A DNA stretch of 64,000 nt from Azospirillum formosense (GCF_040500525.1 NZ_CP159403.1:449001-513000), one strand, 5' to 3'; numbered from the stretch's first letter, positions 1 through 8,650 are shown. Notes: a model not told the origin generated them from the sequence alone. Numbers and translations: made by a program.

Positions 1-17
1 ACGCCTCGGATGACGCC

Positions 18-1196
18 TTAGATGACGTTGGTCTCCAGCAGCGGACGGTTCTCCACCAGACGGTCGTAGGCGAAGGCCGACAGGTTCAGGCTGCGGTAGG
101 CGCCGGTTGCGATCAGCTCCGCCAGCCCGCGCCCGGCGCCCGGCGCCTGCTGCAGGCCATGGCCGCTGAAGCCGTTGCAGAACAGGAAGTTGCGAAGCTC
201 CGGATGCGGCCCGATGATCGCGTTCTGGTCGATCTCGTTGTATTCGTAGAAGCCGGCCCAGGCGTTGGTGACCTTGATCGCCTCGAAGGCGGGCACGCGC
301 TCGGCCAGCGCCGGCCACATCATCTCCTCGAACAGGCCGTGCTCCACCGTCAGGTCGTCGGTGTCCGGGTCGCGGTCGGCGGGCGGCGGGGCGCCGCAGA
401 TGAACTGCTTGCCCTCGGGCCGGAACCACACGCCGGACGGGTCGATGACCAGCGGGCAGCCGGGAAGCTCGTCGCGGCAGTCGAACACGAAGACGCAGCG
501 CTTGCGCGCCGACACCGGCAGGTCGACCCCGGCCATGGCGGCGACGCGGCGGGCCTGCGGCCCGGCGGCGTTGACCGCCACCCCGCAGGACAGCCGCTGC
601 CCGTCGGCCAGGCGCACCGCGGTGACCTTGCCCTCGGCGGTCTCGATGCCCGCGGCCTCCCCGGCGATCATGGTGACGCCCAGCGCCTTGGCCTTGCGGC
701 GGAAGGCCTGCATCAGGCTGTAGCCGTCGAACCATCCCTCCCCGGACAGGCCGAGCGAGCCGAGCGCGATCCCCTCCACCGACAGCCAGGGGAAGCGGGC
801 GGCCAGCGCCTCCGGCGGCAGCAGCGCCACGTCGGCGCCGCAGGAGAGCTGGATGGCGTTGTTCCGGCGCAGGATGTCCGCCCCGGCCCCGGTCGCCAGA
901 TAAAGGTAGCCCGGCTCGCGCAGGCCCAGATCCACCGGGTCGTCGTCCACGGACAGATGCTGCGTCGCGTTGCGGATGAAGGACAGGCCGAACTGCGACA
1001 GGGCGATGTTCGCCGGAGTCGAGAATTGCTGCCGGATCGAGCTGGCCGACAGGGCGGACGAGGCGCGCTGGTAGGTCGGGTCCCGCTCCACCACCGCCAC
1101 GCTGCCGCCGAAGCCGGGGTCGCTCGCCAGGAAATAGGCGACCGCACAGCCCATCACACCACCGCCGACGATCACGACGTCGTACCGATCCGCCAT
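18..1196 (-). CDS. FAD-dependent oxidoreductase of the DAO (sarcosine/D-amino-acid oxidase) family
   Basis: The 392-residue protein begins with a Rossmann dinucleotide-binding motif (VVIVGGGVMG, residues 7-16) and carries the long DAO-type C-terminal half, including a GFSGHGLQQAPGAG segment near the end that is typical of the flavin-binding C-terminus of DAO proteins. The family oxidises secondary or tertiary amines or amino acids with FAD. No signal peptide is visible, so it is probably cytoplasmic. The ATG at 1196 is preceded by GGGAG at a workable distance. It is a single gene; the next minus-strand gene lies 117 bases upstream. The substrate cannot be told from sequence. It could equally be annotated as a FOXRED1-like or sarcosine oxidase beta-like protein. 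Confidence 0.85.
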   Translation of the reverse strand: MADRYDVVIVGGGVMGCAVAYFLASDPGFGGSVAVVERDPTYQRASSALSASSIRQQFSTPANIALSQFGLSFIRNATQHLSVDDDPVDLGLREPGYLYLATGAGADILRRNNAIQLSCGADVALLPPEALAARFPWLSVEGIALGSLGLSGEGWFDGYSLMQAFRRKAKALGVTMIAGEAAGIETAEGKVTAVRLADGQRLSCGVAVNAAGPQARRVAAMAGVDLPVSARKRCVFVFDCRDELPGCPLVIDPSGVWFRPEGKQFICGAPPPADRDPDTDDLTVEHGLFEEMMWPALAERVPAFEAIKVTNAWAGFYEYNEIDQNAIIGPHPELRNFLFCNGFSGHGLQQAPGAGRGLAELIATGAYRSLNLSAFAYDRLVENRPLLETNVI

Positions 1197-1313
1197 CGAA
1201 CACTCCCGAATTAACCTTATTTATCGTTCCGGTGATCGGGCCAGAAGGCGGGGCCGCCGTCAAGAGGGCTCGGAAGGGCCGGCGCTCACGGTCCGGCGGT
1301 CAGAGCCCGGCGC

Positions 1314-1646
1314 TCACAGCCCGGCGATGGCGCGGGCGACGGTCATCCACTCGTCGCCCGGCTCGGCGTCGCGCAGGGCCAGCAGCGGCGGCCAGACGCC
1401 CAGTTGACTGCGGCGGCGCTGGGTGACGAAGCGGTCGATCTCCTCCGGGGTCGGCAGGCGGTCGGCCTTGCGCTGGTTGCAGCGGCGGTGCGCCAGAACG
1501 ACGTTCGGCGCCGCGTCGAGTCCGCCATAGGCCAGCGGAATCAGATGGTCGAAGGTCGCCTTGGCCCCCACCGGCTCCCCGCAGTAGAAGCAGCACCCGC
1601 CCTGCTGGACGTCCATGAGACGGTATTCGTCGGGGCTGACGGGCAT
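1314..1646 (-). CDS. HNH endonuclease family protein (small)
   Basis: This 110-residue protein has a compact HNH/zinc-finger core: a CxxC pair (residues 19-22, FYCGE), the DHLIPLAYGG segment with the catalytic-type His (residues 33-42), then NVVLAHRRCNQRK (48-60). This is the pattern of small stand-alone HNH nucleases. The start is the ATG at 1646, preceded by AGGAG about seven bases upstream. The same frame stays open far upstream through the antisense of the kinase gene, but that extension is a GC-rich shadow and is rejected. The gene starts 17 bases downstream of the kinase stop and may be cotranscribed with it. DNA target and role are unknown. Confidence 0.8.
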   Translation of the reverse strand: MPVSPDEYRLMDVQQGGCCFYCGEPVGAKATFDHLIPLAYGGLDAAPNVVLAHRRCNQRKADRLPTPEEIDRFVTQRRRSQLGVWPPLLALRDAEPGDEWMTVARAIAGL

Positions 1647-1663
1647 GGTGGCTCCTGTGAGGC

Positions 1664-3025
1664 TCACACCGGCAGGCGGATCAGCACGCGCAGGCCGCCG
1701 TAGGGGCTGTCGCTGAGCGTGATGTCGCCGCCGTGGCTGCGGGCGACGTCGCGGGCGATGGTCAGCCCGAGTCCCGCCCCGCCGGTCGCCTGGTTGCGGG
1801 AGCTGTCCAGGCGGAAGAAGGGCTTGAACACGTCGTCGCGGGACGCCTGGGGAATGCCCGGCCCGTCGTCGTCCACCAGGATGTCGATGAAGCCGTCCAC
1901 CCGCTCCGCCCGCACCCAGATGCGGTCGCCGTGGCGCCGCGCGTTGGACAGCAGGTTGGCGAGGCAGCGCCGCGTCGCGTTGGGGCGCAGCGGCAGGGTC
2001 AGCCCGTCCGGTGCCGCCAGGGCCACTTCCGCCCCCTCGCGGCGGACGCCGGAGACGACCTCGTTGAGGATGCGGGTCAGGTCGGTCGGTTGGACGGCCT
2101 CCGTCCCCTCGCCGCGGGCGAAGGCCAGATAGCCTTCGATCATCGTCTCCATCTCGGTGACGTCGGTCAGCAGCTCGTCGACCTCCGGCCCGTCGCCCAT
2201 CATGTCCAGCGCCAGCTTCATGCGGGTCAACGGCGTGCGCAGGTCGTGGCTGACGCCGGCCAGCATCTCCGTCCGCTGGGTGATCTGGCGGTGGATGCGC
2301 TCGCGCATGCGCATGAAGGCGACGGCGGCCTGCCGGACCTCGGTCGCCCCCTCCGGCTTGAAGTTGCGCACGTCGCGGCCCTTGCCCAGAGCGTCGGCGG
2401 CGGCGGCCAGCCGTTTGATGGGGCGGATCTGGTTGCGCATGAAGATGATGGCGACGGTGAACAGCACCAGGGCCGAGCCGACCATCCACAGGATGAAGAT
2501 GTAGCTGGTCGGGCTGAACAGGCGGCGTTCCGGCGACATCACCGACAGCACGCCGTCGGGCATCTGCACGCGGATCTCGTACCATTCGCGGGTGATGCGG
2601 GTGTTGATGGCGAAGGGCCGCCGCACCCGCTCGTGCAGCGCCTTGCTCAGCGTGTTCTCCAGCATGCCGCGCAGCTTCTGCGGATGGTCGGGCAGGGTGC
2701 TGCCGGGTTCCAGCGTCACGATCAGGTCGGTGCTGCGCGCGGTGGCGGCCAGCGTCCAGTTGCGGCCTTCCGGGGTCGGGTCGTGCTCCAGCATGCCGAT
2801 GACCATGGCGATGTCGCCGGCCACCGCGAAGGCCAGCCGGTTCGTCATGGTGTCCCAGTGCCGGTCGTAGAAGATCCAGGTCGCCACCGCCTGGGCCAGG
2901 ATGACCGGAGTCACGATGATCAGCAGCGAGCGGCCGAACAGCGTGCGCGGCAGGAAGCGCTTCAGCAGCCCCGTCTGCTCGCGGCGCGGCATCGGCATCG
3001 GTGCGGCGGCGGTGTCGGTGGTCAT
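1664..3025 (-). CDS. EnvZ-type sensor histidine kinase
   Basis: The 453-residue membrane kinase has a first transmembrane segment around residues 34-52 and a periplasmic loop of about 120 residues. A second transmembrane segment lies near 175-196, followed by HAMP (about 197-250) and a HisKA domain with the phospho-acceptor in GVSHDLRTPLTR (His260). The C-terminal HATPase carries N, G1 (DDDGPGIP) and G2 (GGAGLGLTIA) boxes. The layout matches EnvZ. It lies 31 bases downstream of the OmpR-like regulator gene on the same strand, so the two very likely form one operon and a cognate pair. The input signal is unknown. In relatives such a kinase follows the petR-type regulator; that comparison is from memory. 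Confidence 0.93.
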   Translation of the reverse strand: MTTDTAAAPMPMPRREQTGLLKRFLPRTLFGRSLLIIVTPVILAQAVATWIFYDRHWDTMTNRLAFAVAGDIAMVIGMLEHDPTPEGRNWTLAATARSTDLIVTLEPGSTLPDHPQKLRGMLENTLSKALHERVRRPFAINTRITREWYEIRVQMPDGVLSVMSPERRLFSPTSYIFILWMVGSALVLFTVAIIFMRNQIRPIKRLAAAADALGKGRDVRNFKPEGATEVRQAAVAFMRMRERIHRQITQRTEMLAGVSHDLRTPLTRMKLALDMMGDGPEVDELLTDVTEMETMIEGYLAFARGEGTEAVQPTDLTRILNEVVSGVRREGAEVALAAPDGLTLPLRPNATRRCLANLLSNARRHGDRIWVRAERVDGFIDILVDDDGPGIPQASRDDVFKPFFRLDSSRNQATGGAGLGLTIARDVARSHGGDITLSDSPYGGLRVLIRLPV

Positions 3026-3056
3026 GGTCCTGATCCTGGCTTTCCGGCGGTCCCGG

Positions 3057-3755
3057 TTACGGGTCCGGCCTCAACACATAACCCTCGCCGCGCACGGTGT
3101 GGAGGTAACGCGGCTCCCGCGGGTCGGGCTCGATCTTGCGGCGCAGGCGGGTCACCTGCACGTCGATGGTGCGGGCGTTGCCGGCGACCTTGCTGCGCTC
3201 CGTCAGCTCCTCGCGCGAGAAGATGGTGCCGGGCGAGGCGGCGAGCACGCGCAGCAGCCCGGCCTCCGCGGTGGTCAGGCGGACCACCTCGTCGCCCGCC
3301 CGCAGCTCGTCGCGGTCGGGCAGGTAGATCATCGGGCCGAGCTTCACCGGCTGCGGCGGCGCCGGGTCGGCCGGGCGGCTGGCCTGGCGGCGCAGGATCG
3401 AGTTGATGCGCAGCAGCAGCTCGCGCGGGTTGAAGGGCTTGGCGAGGTAGTCGTCGGCCCCGGCCTCCAGCCCGGCGATGCGGTCGTCCGGCTCGCCCCG
3501 CGCGGTCAGCAGCAGGATGGGCAGGTCGCGCTCCCGCCGCAGCGCTTCGGTCAGCTCCAGCCCGGTCTCGCCCGGCATCATGATGTCGAGCACCAGCAGG
3601 TCGAAGGCGAGCCCGGCCAGCTTGGCCCGCGCCTCCGCGGCGTCCTTCGCGGTCGACACGAGGAAGCCGTTGCCGGCGAGATACTTGCGCAGCAGCTCGC
3701 GCAGGCGGGTGTCGTCATCGACGACCAGGATGTGGGGCTGGTCTTCTTCGGTCAT
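3057..3755 (-). CDS. petR: OmpR-family response regulator, PetR-like
   Basis: The 232-residue regulator has an N-terminal receiver with the acidic pair in VVDDD, phospho-acceptor Asp57 (LLVLDIMMP) and Lys107 (AKPF), then a winged-helix domain ending in VTRLRRKIEPDP and HTVRGEGYVL. The ATG at 3755 was chosen because it gives the usual receiver start; the open frame extends 12 more codons without reason. The sequence around DRIAGLEAGADDYLAKPF resembles PetR, described in Rhodobacter capsulatus as needed for cytochrome bc1 expression and encoded with the MarR-type PetP. A PetP-like gene lies about 3.2 kb away (6990-7502), which supports the identification. The gene precedes the EnvZ-like kinase in an operon. 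Confidence 0.85.
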   Translation of the reverse strand: MTEEDQPHILVVDDDTRLRELLRKYLAGNGFLVSTAKDAAEARAKLAGLAFDLLVLDIMMPGETGLELTEALRRERDLPILLLTARGEPDDRIAGLEAGADDYLAKPFNPRELLLRINSILRRQASRPADPAPPQPVKLGPMIYLPDRDELRAGDEVVRLTTAEAGLLRVLAASPGTIFSREELTERSKVAGNARTIDVQVTRLRRKIEPDPREPRYLHTVRGEGYVLRPDP

Positions 3756-3842
3756 GGCGCGACTGTAGCGCAAGCCGGCGCCGCGCACCAAGGGAAGCGG
3801 CGGCGGCCGGCCGGGGCATCGGGCCGCACGCCGGGTCCTCCG

Positions 3843-6014
3843 TCAAGCGGTCGCATCGGCGCCCGCGGTCAGTTCCGCCAGGGTGGTCAGGATGCGGTTG
3901 GGCGCTGCGGGCTTGGTCAGCACGAGGCAGCCCGCCTCCTTGGCGGCGCGCACGAGGTCGGCGGACAGTTCCCCGGTCAGCAGGATGGCCGGGACGTCGC
4001 GTCCCAGCACCCCGCGAAGCGTCTGGATGCCGCTCAGCCCATCGGTGCCGCCGGGCAACCGGTAGTCGCTGAGGATCGCCGAGGGCGCCTGGAGGGTCGC
4101 CTGGGCGGCGGCGAGGGCGGAATCGAAGGTGTCTGCGGCCATCACCCCGGCCCCGGCCTGCTCCAGCAGCAGGGTCAGGGAGCTGCGCTGCAGCGGGTCG
4201 TCCTCGACCACCAGGATCCGCCGCCCGGACAGGCGCCCGGGGGAGGAGCCGGCAGGGGAGGAGCCGGCGGGGGCGGCCGGCGCGACGGGGTCCGGCGGAC
4301 GGGGCGCCGTTCCCGGATGCGGGGCGGCGGGGGCGGGAGCGCGGGGCAGGGTGACCGCGAACACGGACCCGCGACCGACCCGCGACCGGACCTCCAGCGG
4401 ATGGTCGAGCAGGCGGGCGGTGCGCTCCGCGATGGACAGGCCGAGGCCGGCGCCGCGCGACCCGTCGCGGGCCGGGTTGCCGATCTGATAGAACTCCTCC
4501 CAGATCGTGCCCAGTTCCGCCTTGGCGATGCCCCGGCCGCTGTCCCAGACCTCCACCCGCAGGCTGCCGCCTCGTGGCCGCGCGCCGACGACCACCCCGC
4601 CGCGCGCCGTGTACTTGACGGCGTTGGACAGCAGGTTGCGCAGGATCGGCTGGAGCCGTGCCGGGTCGCTGCGCACCCAGGCCTTGGTGGGCACCACGGT
4701 CAGCCGCAGGCCCTTCCCCTCGGCCTCCGCCCGCAGCTCGGCGGCGAGCTGGTCGAGCAGTGGGGCGAGCGGGAAGGTGCCGATCTCCACCGGCACCACC
4801 CCGGCCTCGAGCCGCGACAGGGTCAGCAGATCGTCGAGCAGCCGCTGCCCCGCCTGGAGCGACGCCGAGGCCATGGCGCCGAGCTGCTGGAGCGTCGGGT
4901 TCGGCGCCTCCTTCAACAGCAGCTCGTGGAAGGCGGCGAGGCCTTGCAGGGGCTGGCGCAGGTCGTGGCTGACGGTCGCCAGCACCTTCATCTTGGCGAG
5001 GCTGGCCATCTCGGCGCTACGCAGGGCCTTTTCCAGGTCCGCCGTGCGCCGGCGGACCCGTTCGTCCAGGCTCTGGTTGGCGCGCAGAAGCTCCGCCCGG
5101 ACCGCCTCCTCCCGCCGCGCGCCGGCCAGGGCGAAGACGAACAGCACGGACGCTCCGGTCAGGATGCCGCCGCTGACCGCCGTGGTCCACAGGGCGCGTT
5201 CCCGCCAAGGGGCCAGCACCTCGGCCAGGGGGCGGCTCGCCACCACCACGATCGGGAAGCCGGACAGCGTGCGCGCGGCGATGATCTGCGAGCCCTCGAC
5301 GATCGCCGGGCCGCCGGGAGGATCCCAGGGCTGGGGCCAGGCGGCCGACGGCGGGGCGACGGCGCTGTCCGGCGGCCATTCCGCCAGCTTCTCCTTGCCG
5401 CTGGTGAACAGCGCGAGCCGCGCCCCCTCGCCCCAGCCGGCCTCGCCGTACATCTGCGAGAAATAGGTGTTCTGGATGCCGGCCACCGCGACCGCCTGGA
5501 CGGCCCCCTCCTCGTCGCGCAGGGCGCGGCTGATGGTGAAGCGCCCCTGGCTGGTGCCGGGGCCGGGCAGATGGTGGCCGACATGGAGACCCGGCGGCGG
5601 TCCCTGCGCCGTTCCCAGATGGGCCCGGGCGTAGTCCCGCTCCGACAGGTCGCGGGGCGGCGGCGGGTGTTCCGCGCTGTCGAGAAGCAGCCGGCCCTGC
5701 GCGTCGAGCGCCCAGATCCCGCCGATCTGCGGCAGGCGTTCCGTGCGGGCGCGCATGGCGGCCTGGATGCGCCGCCCTTCGGCGGGGTCGCGGCGGTCCC
5801 ACCGCTCCAGCGCGTCGAGCAGCATGCGCAATTGCGCGTCCCCCGCCTCGATGGCGCGGCTGGCGTGTTCGTCGAGAAGATGGGCGGTCGCGGCGAATTC
5901 GCGACGGGCCTGGTCCAGCGTGGCGTGGCGGTCGCGCGACACCGAGAGGGCGGAGACGCCAACGCACAGGGCGGCAAAGGTCAGGAAAGCGGCCACGAGA
6001 TGGGCACGCTGCAT
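3843..6014 (-). CDS. Hybrid sensor histidine kinase with periplasmic PDC-like sensor and C-terminal receiver
   Basis: The 723-residue protein has a transmembrane helix at about residues 5-24, then a periplasmic PDC/Cache-like domain (about 30-265). A second helix lies at about 275-298, followed by a short coiled coil. The HisKA domain has the variant box TVSHDLRQPLQG (His350); the HATPase follows (N box NLLSNAVKYT, G2 GAGLGLSIAE). An Ala/Pro-rich linker leads to a receiver (ILVVEDDPLQR; acceptor Asp in ILSDYRLPGG). The ATG at 6014 follows AAGGAGG with seven bases of spacing and starts directly at the first helix. The LRQPLQ box with a C-terminal receiver is typical of orphan hybrid kinases. 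No separate regulator gene adjoins it. The ligand is unknown. Confidence 0.9.
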   Translation of the reverse strand: MQRAHLVAAFLTFAALCVGVSALSVSRDRHATLDQARREFAATAHLLDEHASRAIEAGDAQLRMLLDALERWDRRDPAEGRRIQAAMRARTERLPQIGGIWALDAQGRLLLDSAEHPPPPRDLSERDYARAHLGTAQGPPPGLHVGHHLPGPGTSQGRFTISRALRDEEGAVQAVAVAGIQNTYFSQMYGEAGWGEGARLALFTSGKEKLAEWPPDSAVAPPSAAWPQPWDPPGGPAIVEGSQIIAARTLSGFPIVVVASRPLAEVLAPWRERALWTTAVSGGILTGASVLFVFALAGARREEAVRAELLRANQSLDERVRRRTADLEKALRSAEMASLAKMKVLATVSHDLRQPLQGLAAFHELLLKEAPNPTLQQLGAMASASLQAGQRLLDDLLTLSRLEAGVVPVEIGTFPLAPLLDQLAAELRAEAEGKGLRLTVVPTKAWVRSDPARLQPILRNLLSNAVKYTARGGVVVGARPRGGSLRVEVWDSGRGIAKAELGTIWEEFYQIGNPARDGSRGAGLGLSIAERTARLLDHPLEVRSRVGRGSVFAVTLPRAPAPAAPHPGTAPRPPDPVAPAAPAGSSPAGSSPGRLSGRRILVVEDDPLQRSSLTLLLEQAGAGVMAADTFDSALAAAQATLQAPSAILSDYRLPGGTDGLSGIQTLRGVLGRDVPAILLTGELSADLVRAAKEAGCLVLTKPAAPNRILTTLAELTAGADATA

Positions 6015-6338
6015 GCCGCCGCCTCCTTCAGGAAAGCTAAGACAAAAGAATCGGGTTGCCAAAACTATGGGCTAAGCAACAAGCCGGGGACAACTCCGCC
6101 GAAGGGCAGGGCCGACGCCGACGAATGGGGAAAGAGTCGTGAGTCGAAACATATGGGCGGGGCTTTGCCCGAAGGGTTCGGGTTGCATCCGGGCCTTTCG
6201 ATCCCCACATGAAAAGAGTCGAATTTCTTTGGGTTTACGGTCCGCTTGCAGAACGCTGCGTCTGGTCCTTCCCCTCGGTGATTTGATGTGAACCCGCGGC
6301 ACGCGCGCTGTGGGCAACCTCGTTCAAGGAACTACCAG
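6015..6338. other. 324-base intergenic region before the cold-shock gene
   Basis: No ORF with a ribosome site is supported here. The left end holds the hybrid kinase's ribosome site, read leftwards. The rest must contain the cold-shock gene's promoter and probably its 5' leader. It is G/C-poorer than its neighbours in patches and repeats the hexamer GAGTCG three times (around 6134-6144 and 6217-6222). I could not identify convincing -35/-10 hexamers. A structured leader is possible because cold-shock mRNAs often have long leaders, but none was demonstrated. Confidence 0.4.
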
Positions 6339-6545
6339 ATGGCTACTGGAACCGTGAAATGGTTCAACACCACCAAGGGCTACGGCTTCATCCAGCCGGA
6401 CGATGGGACGGCCGACGTGTTCGTTCACATCTCCGCCGTTGAGCGGTCGGGCATCAACATTCATGAGGGCCAGAAGCTGTCCTACGAACTCCAGCGCGAT
6501 CCCAAGAAGGGAAAGAGCGCCGCGGCCAACCTGAAGGAGGCGTAA
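6339..6545 (+). CDS. Cold-shock protein (CspA family)
   Basis: This is a 68-residue single cold-shock domain. Both RNA-binding motifs are present: RNP1 as KGYGFIQP (residues 13-20) and RNP2 as VFVHISAV (28-35), preceded by the family start GTVKWFN. The protein binds single-stranded RNA or DNA as a chaperone. The ATG at 6339 follows AAGGA with eight bases of spacing; the longer open frame from 6288 lacks support. The downstream hairpin at 6552-6571 (GCCCCG/CGGGGC) may act in termination but has no T-run after it. Length and motifs leave little doubt about the family; the paralogue number is not assignable. Confidence 0.97.
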   Translation: MATGTVKWFNTTKGYGFIQPDDGTADVFVHISAVERSGINIHEGQKLSYELQRDPKKGKSAAANLKEA

Positions 6546-6698
6546 TTTTCCGCCCCGCTTTTTGCCGGGGCCGCTCATTCAGGGGCCGATTGCCCCCATC
6601 CTGTAACAGCCGCTTCACAAAAGAAACGCATGCTCCATGGACCGCCGGGAGCGCCCGGAGGGTGCCATGGGGCACGATGACGATCACAGGAGGCATGC

Positions 6699-6953
6699 AT
6701 GGCATCCGATAACCGCAGCGCGGATCGGAATGATCTCGACTCCATGACCCGCGAGTTTCTTGCGAAGGGGGGCAAAATCGTTCAGTGCCCGCCGGGGTCT
6801 TCGGACAGCGTGGTGTACAAGCGCACCTCCTTCCGCCGCCGCGGCGCCGCGAACGCCGCTGGCAAGGACGGGGCGGACGGCGCCGCCGGAACCCCGCCGG
6901 CGGATGCGGTTCCCGCCGCCGCCCCGGAGGCGACCCCGGCCAAGGACAGCTGA
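6699..6953 (+). CDS. Small uncharacterised protein with Ala/Pro-rich tail
   Basis: The 84-residue protein has a strong ribosome site (AGGAGG, four bases before the ATG at 6699), so it is probably real. The N-terminal half is charged and has a compact motif, TREFLAKGGKIVQCPPGSSD (residues 16-35), followed by a basic KRTSFRRRG. The C-terminal half is low-complexity Ala/Pro/Asp. No transmembrane segment or signal peptide is visible. It lies between the cold-shock gene and the convergent PetP-like gene. I do not recognise a named family; the basic patch is compatible with nucleic-acid binding, but that is only inference. Confidence 0.65.
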   Translation: MASDNRSADRNDLDSMTREFLAKGGKIVQCPPGSSDSVVYKRTSFRRRGAANAAGKDGADGAAGTPPADAVPAAAPEATPAKDS

Positions 6954-6989
6954 CCGACGGCCGGCCCGACCGGTCTTCCGGCCCGGCTC

Positions 6990-7502
6990 CTACCGCTTCA
7001 CGGCGGCGAGCCGGGTCGGCACGGGGGGAGCGAACTTGACGCGGTCCTCCTCATCCATCATGCCCAGCATCACCTTGCGGAAGCCCTCGACGGCCTCCGC
7101 CCCGGCCATGCGGTAGGCGCGGGCGATCCGCTGCCGCTGCGTTTCGGACAGCTGGCGTTCCAGTTCCACGCCCTTTTCCGTCAGTTCCAGCAGACGCTGC
7201 CGCCGGTCCCGCACGCCCGTCTGCTGCTGAATGAACTCCTGCCGGACCAACTCCCCCAGCACGCGCGACAGGCTCTGCTTGGTGATCTTCAGGATCGCCA
7301 GAAGCTCCGACACGGTGATCTTCGGGTAGCGCCCGACGAAGTAGATGACACGGTGGTGCGCCCGGCCGAAGCCGATCTGCGCCAGGATCTCGTCCGGCTC
7401 CGCGGTGAATTCCCGATAGGCGTAGAACAGCAGCTCCATGCCCGTGCGAAGTTCCTCCTCGCGCAGGAAAAGCTGGTTCACGCCCGCTTTTATGTCAGCC
7501 AT
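6990..7502 (-). CDS. petP: MarR-family transcriptional regulator, PetP-like
   Basis: The 170-residue winged-helix protein has a MarR core: a dimerisation N-terminus, the recognition region TVSELLAILKITKQSLSRVL (about residues 78-97) and the wing QTGVRDRRQRLLELTEKG. The segment FGRAHHRVIYFVGR resembles PetP of Rhodobacter. The ATG at 7502 (MADIKAG) was chosen over the upstream open frame, which would extend into the ilvE promoter region. It is divergent from ilvE with a 140-base shared intergenic region that holds an inverted repeat (7533-7547). PetP and PetR genes adjoin in R. capsulatus. Here a hybrid kinase and a cold-shock gene lie between the two homologues. Confidence 0.85.
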   Translation of the reverse strand: MADIKAGVNQLFLREEELRTGMELLFYAYREFTAEPDEILAQIGFGRAHHRVIYFVGRYPKITVSELLAILKITKQSLSRVLGELVRQEFIQQQTGVRDRRQRLLELTEKGVELERQLSETQRQRIARAYRMAGAEAVEGFRKVMLGMMDEEDRVKFAPPVPTRLAAVKR

Positions 7503-7532
7503 GTTGACGTGATCGGTGCGATTCGTTACAAA

Positions 7533-7547
7533 TGGGTCAATAACCCA
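7533..7547. promoter_or_regulatory. Candidate operator in the petP-like/ilvE divergent region
   Basis: The sequence TGGGTCAATAACCCA is a perfect five-base inverted repeat with a five-base spacer, located between the divergent MarR-type regulator and ilvE. MarR proteins commonly bind such repeats in their own promoter region, so autoregulation is plausible. The repeat is short and no binding data are available. Confidence 0.3.
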
Positions 7548-7642
7548 GACATAAACGAACAAAGGTCGCGAGACAAGCGCGGCTTTCAACAATTCCATTC
7601 CAAGTCCCGAGCAACGGGCCAAAGACCAAGGTGGGAGCCGCC

Positions 7643-8515
7643 ATGTCCATCCTTCCCTTCGACGACCGCGACGGCGTGATCTGGTACGACGGCGCGCTGG
7701 TGCCGTGGCGCGAGGCGAATCTGCACGTCCTGTCGCACGGCCTCCATTACGCGAGCTGCGTGTTCGAAGGCGAGCGCGTCTACAACGGCAAGGTGTTCAA
7801 GCTGACCGAGCACAGCGAGCGTCTGGCCGCCTCGGCCCGCATCCTGGGCTTCGAGCTTCCTTATTCGGTGGCGGAGATCGACGCCGCGACCAACGAGACG
7901 GTGAAGGCCATGGGCTTCACCGACGCCTATGTCCGCCCGGTGGCGTGGCGCGGCAGCGAGATGATGGGCGTGGCGGCGCAGGACAGCCGCATCCACGTCG
8001 CCATCGCCGTCTGGCAGTGGCCGAGCTACTTCAGCCCCGAGGCCAAGATGGCCGGCATCAAGCTGACCTGGGCGCCGTGGCGCCGCCCGGCCCCGGACAC
8101 CGCCCCGACGGCGTCGAAGGCGGCGGGGCTCTACATGATCTGCACGCTGTCCAAGCACGCGGCGGAGGCCGAGGGCTATCAGGACGCGCTGATGCTCGAC
8201 TACCGCGGCTATCTGGCCGAGGCGACCGGGGCGAACCTGTTCCTGGTGATGGACGGCAAGCTTCACACGCCGAAGCCCGACTGCTTCCTGGACGGCATCA
8301 CCCGCCGCACGGTGATCGACCTCGCCAAGGCCCGCGGCATCGAGGTGGTCGAGCGCCACATCAAGCCGGACGAGCTGGCGAACACCCAGGAGGTCTTCCT
8401 GACCGGCACCGCCGCCGAGGTCACCCCGGTCGGCCAGATCGGCGAGCACCGCTTCACGCCGGGCCGCGTCTGCGAGACGCTGGTGAAGGACTACGACGCG
8501 CTGGTGCGCGGGTAA
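7643..8515 (+). CDS. ilvE: Branched-chain amino acid aminotransferase
   Basis: The 290-residue PLP enzyme of fold type IV carries out the last step of leucine, isoleucine and valine synthesis, or the first step of their breakdown, using 2-oxoglutarate/glutamate. Visible signatures are the N-terminal GLHYASCVFEGERVY, the Schiff-base lysine in TASKAAGLYM (near residue 157), and the C-terminal EVFLTGTAAEVTPV phosphate-binding segment. The ATG at 7643 follows GGGAG with five bases of spacing; a GTG four codons upstream is less likely. It is divergent from the MarR regulator. Length is close to the usual 290-310 residues. Confidence 0.95.
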   Translation: MSILPFDDRDGVIWYDGALVPWREANLHVLSHGLHYASCVFEGERVYNGKVFKLTEHSERLAASARILGFELPYSVAEIDAATNETVKAMGFTDAYVRPVAWRGSEMMGVAAQDSRIHVAIAVWQWPSYFSPEAKMAGIKLTWAPWRRPAPDTAPTASKAAGLYMICTLSKHAAEAEGYQDALMLDYRGYLAEATGANLFLVMDGKLHTPKPDCFLDGITRRTVIDLAKARGIEVVERHIKPDELANTQEVFLTGTAAEVTPVGQIGEHRFTPGRVCETLVKDYDALVRG

Positions 8516-8522
8516 GGCGCGG

Positions 8523-8550
8523 GGCGGACCGCTCTCCGGAGCGGTCCGCC
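8523..8550. terminator. Strong hairpin between convergent ilvE and haem-binding protein gene
   Basis: A perfect 12-base stem (GGCGGACCGCTC / GAGCGGTCCGCC) with a TCCG loop begins eight bases after the ilvE stop. No T-run follows on the plus strand. The two genes converge here, so a bidirectional or Rho-assisted terminator is the natural reading. The segment TGCCTGCGCAGG is repeated twice just downstream (about 8563-8590). Confidence 0.5.
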
Positions 8551-8650
8551 AGAACGATGCGCTGTGCCTGCGCAGGTCCATGCCTGCGCAGGCCGGCGGC
8601 CGGTCCAGGATCGGCGGGCGTCCGACCGCGACGCCGCGCCCCGCCCCGCA

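Noticed and set aside
1647..2585. N-terminal extension of the HNH frame
   Set aside because: The extension is the antisense/out-of-frame reading of the kinase, while AGGAG and an ATG mark a normal start at 1646.
2901..6212. Plus-strand open frame of 1103 codons opposite the PetR-like and hybrid kinase genes
   Set aside because: It is antisense to genes with clear domains, its composition is Arg/Gly/Gln-rich with no recognisable domain, and such long shadows are expected at this GC content.
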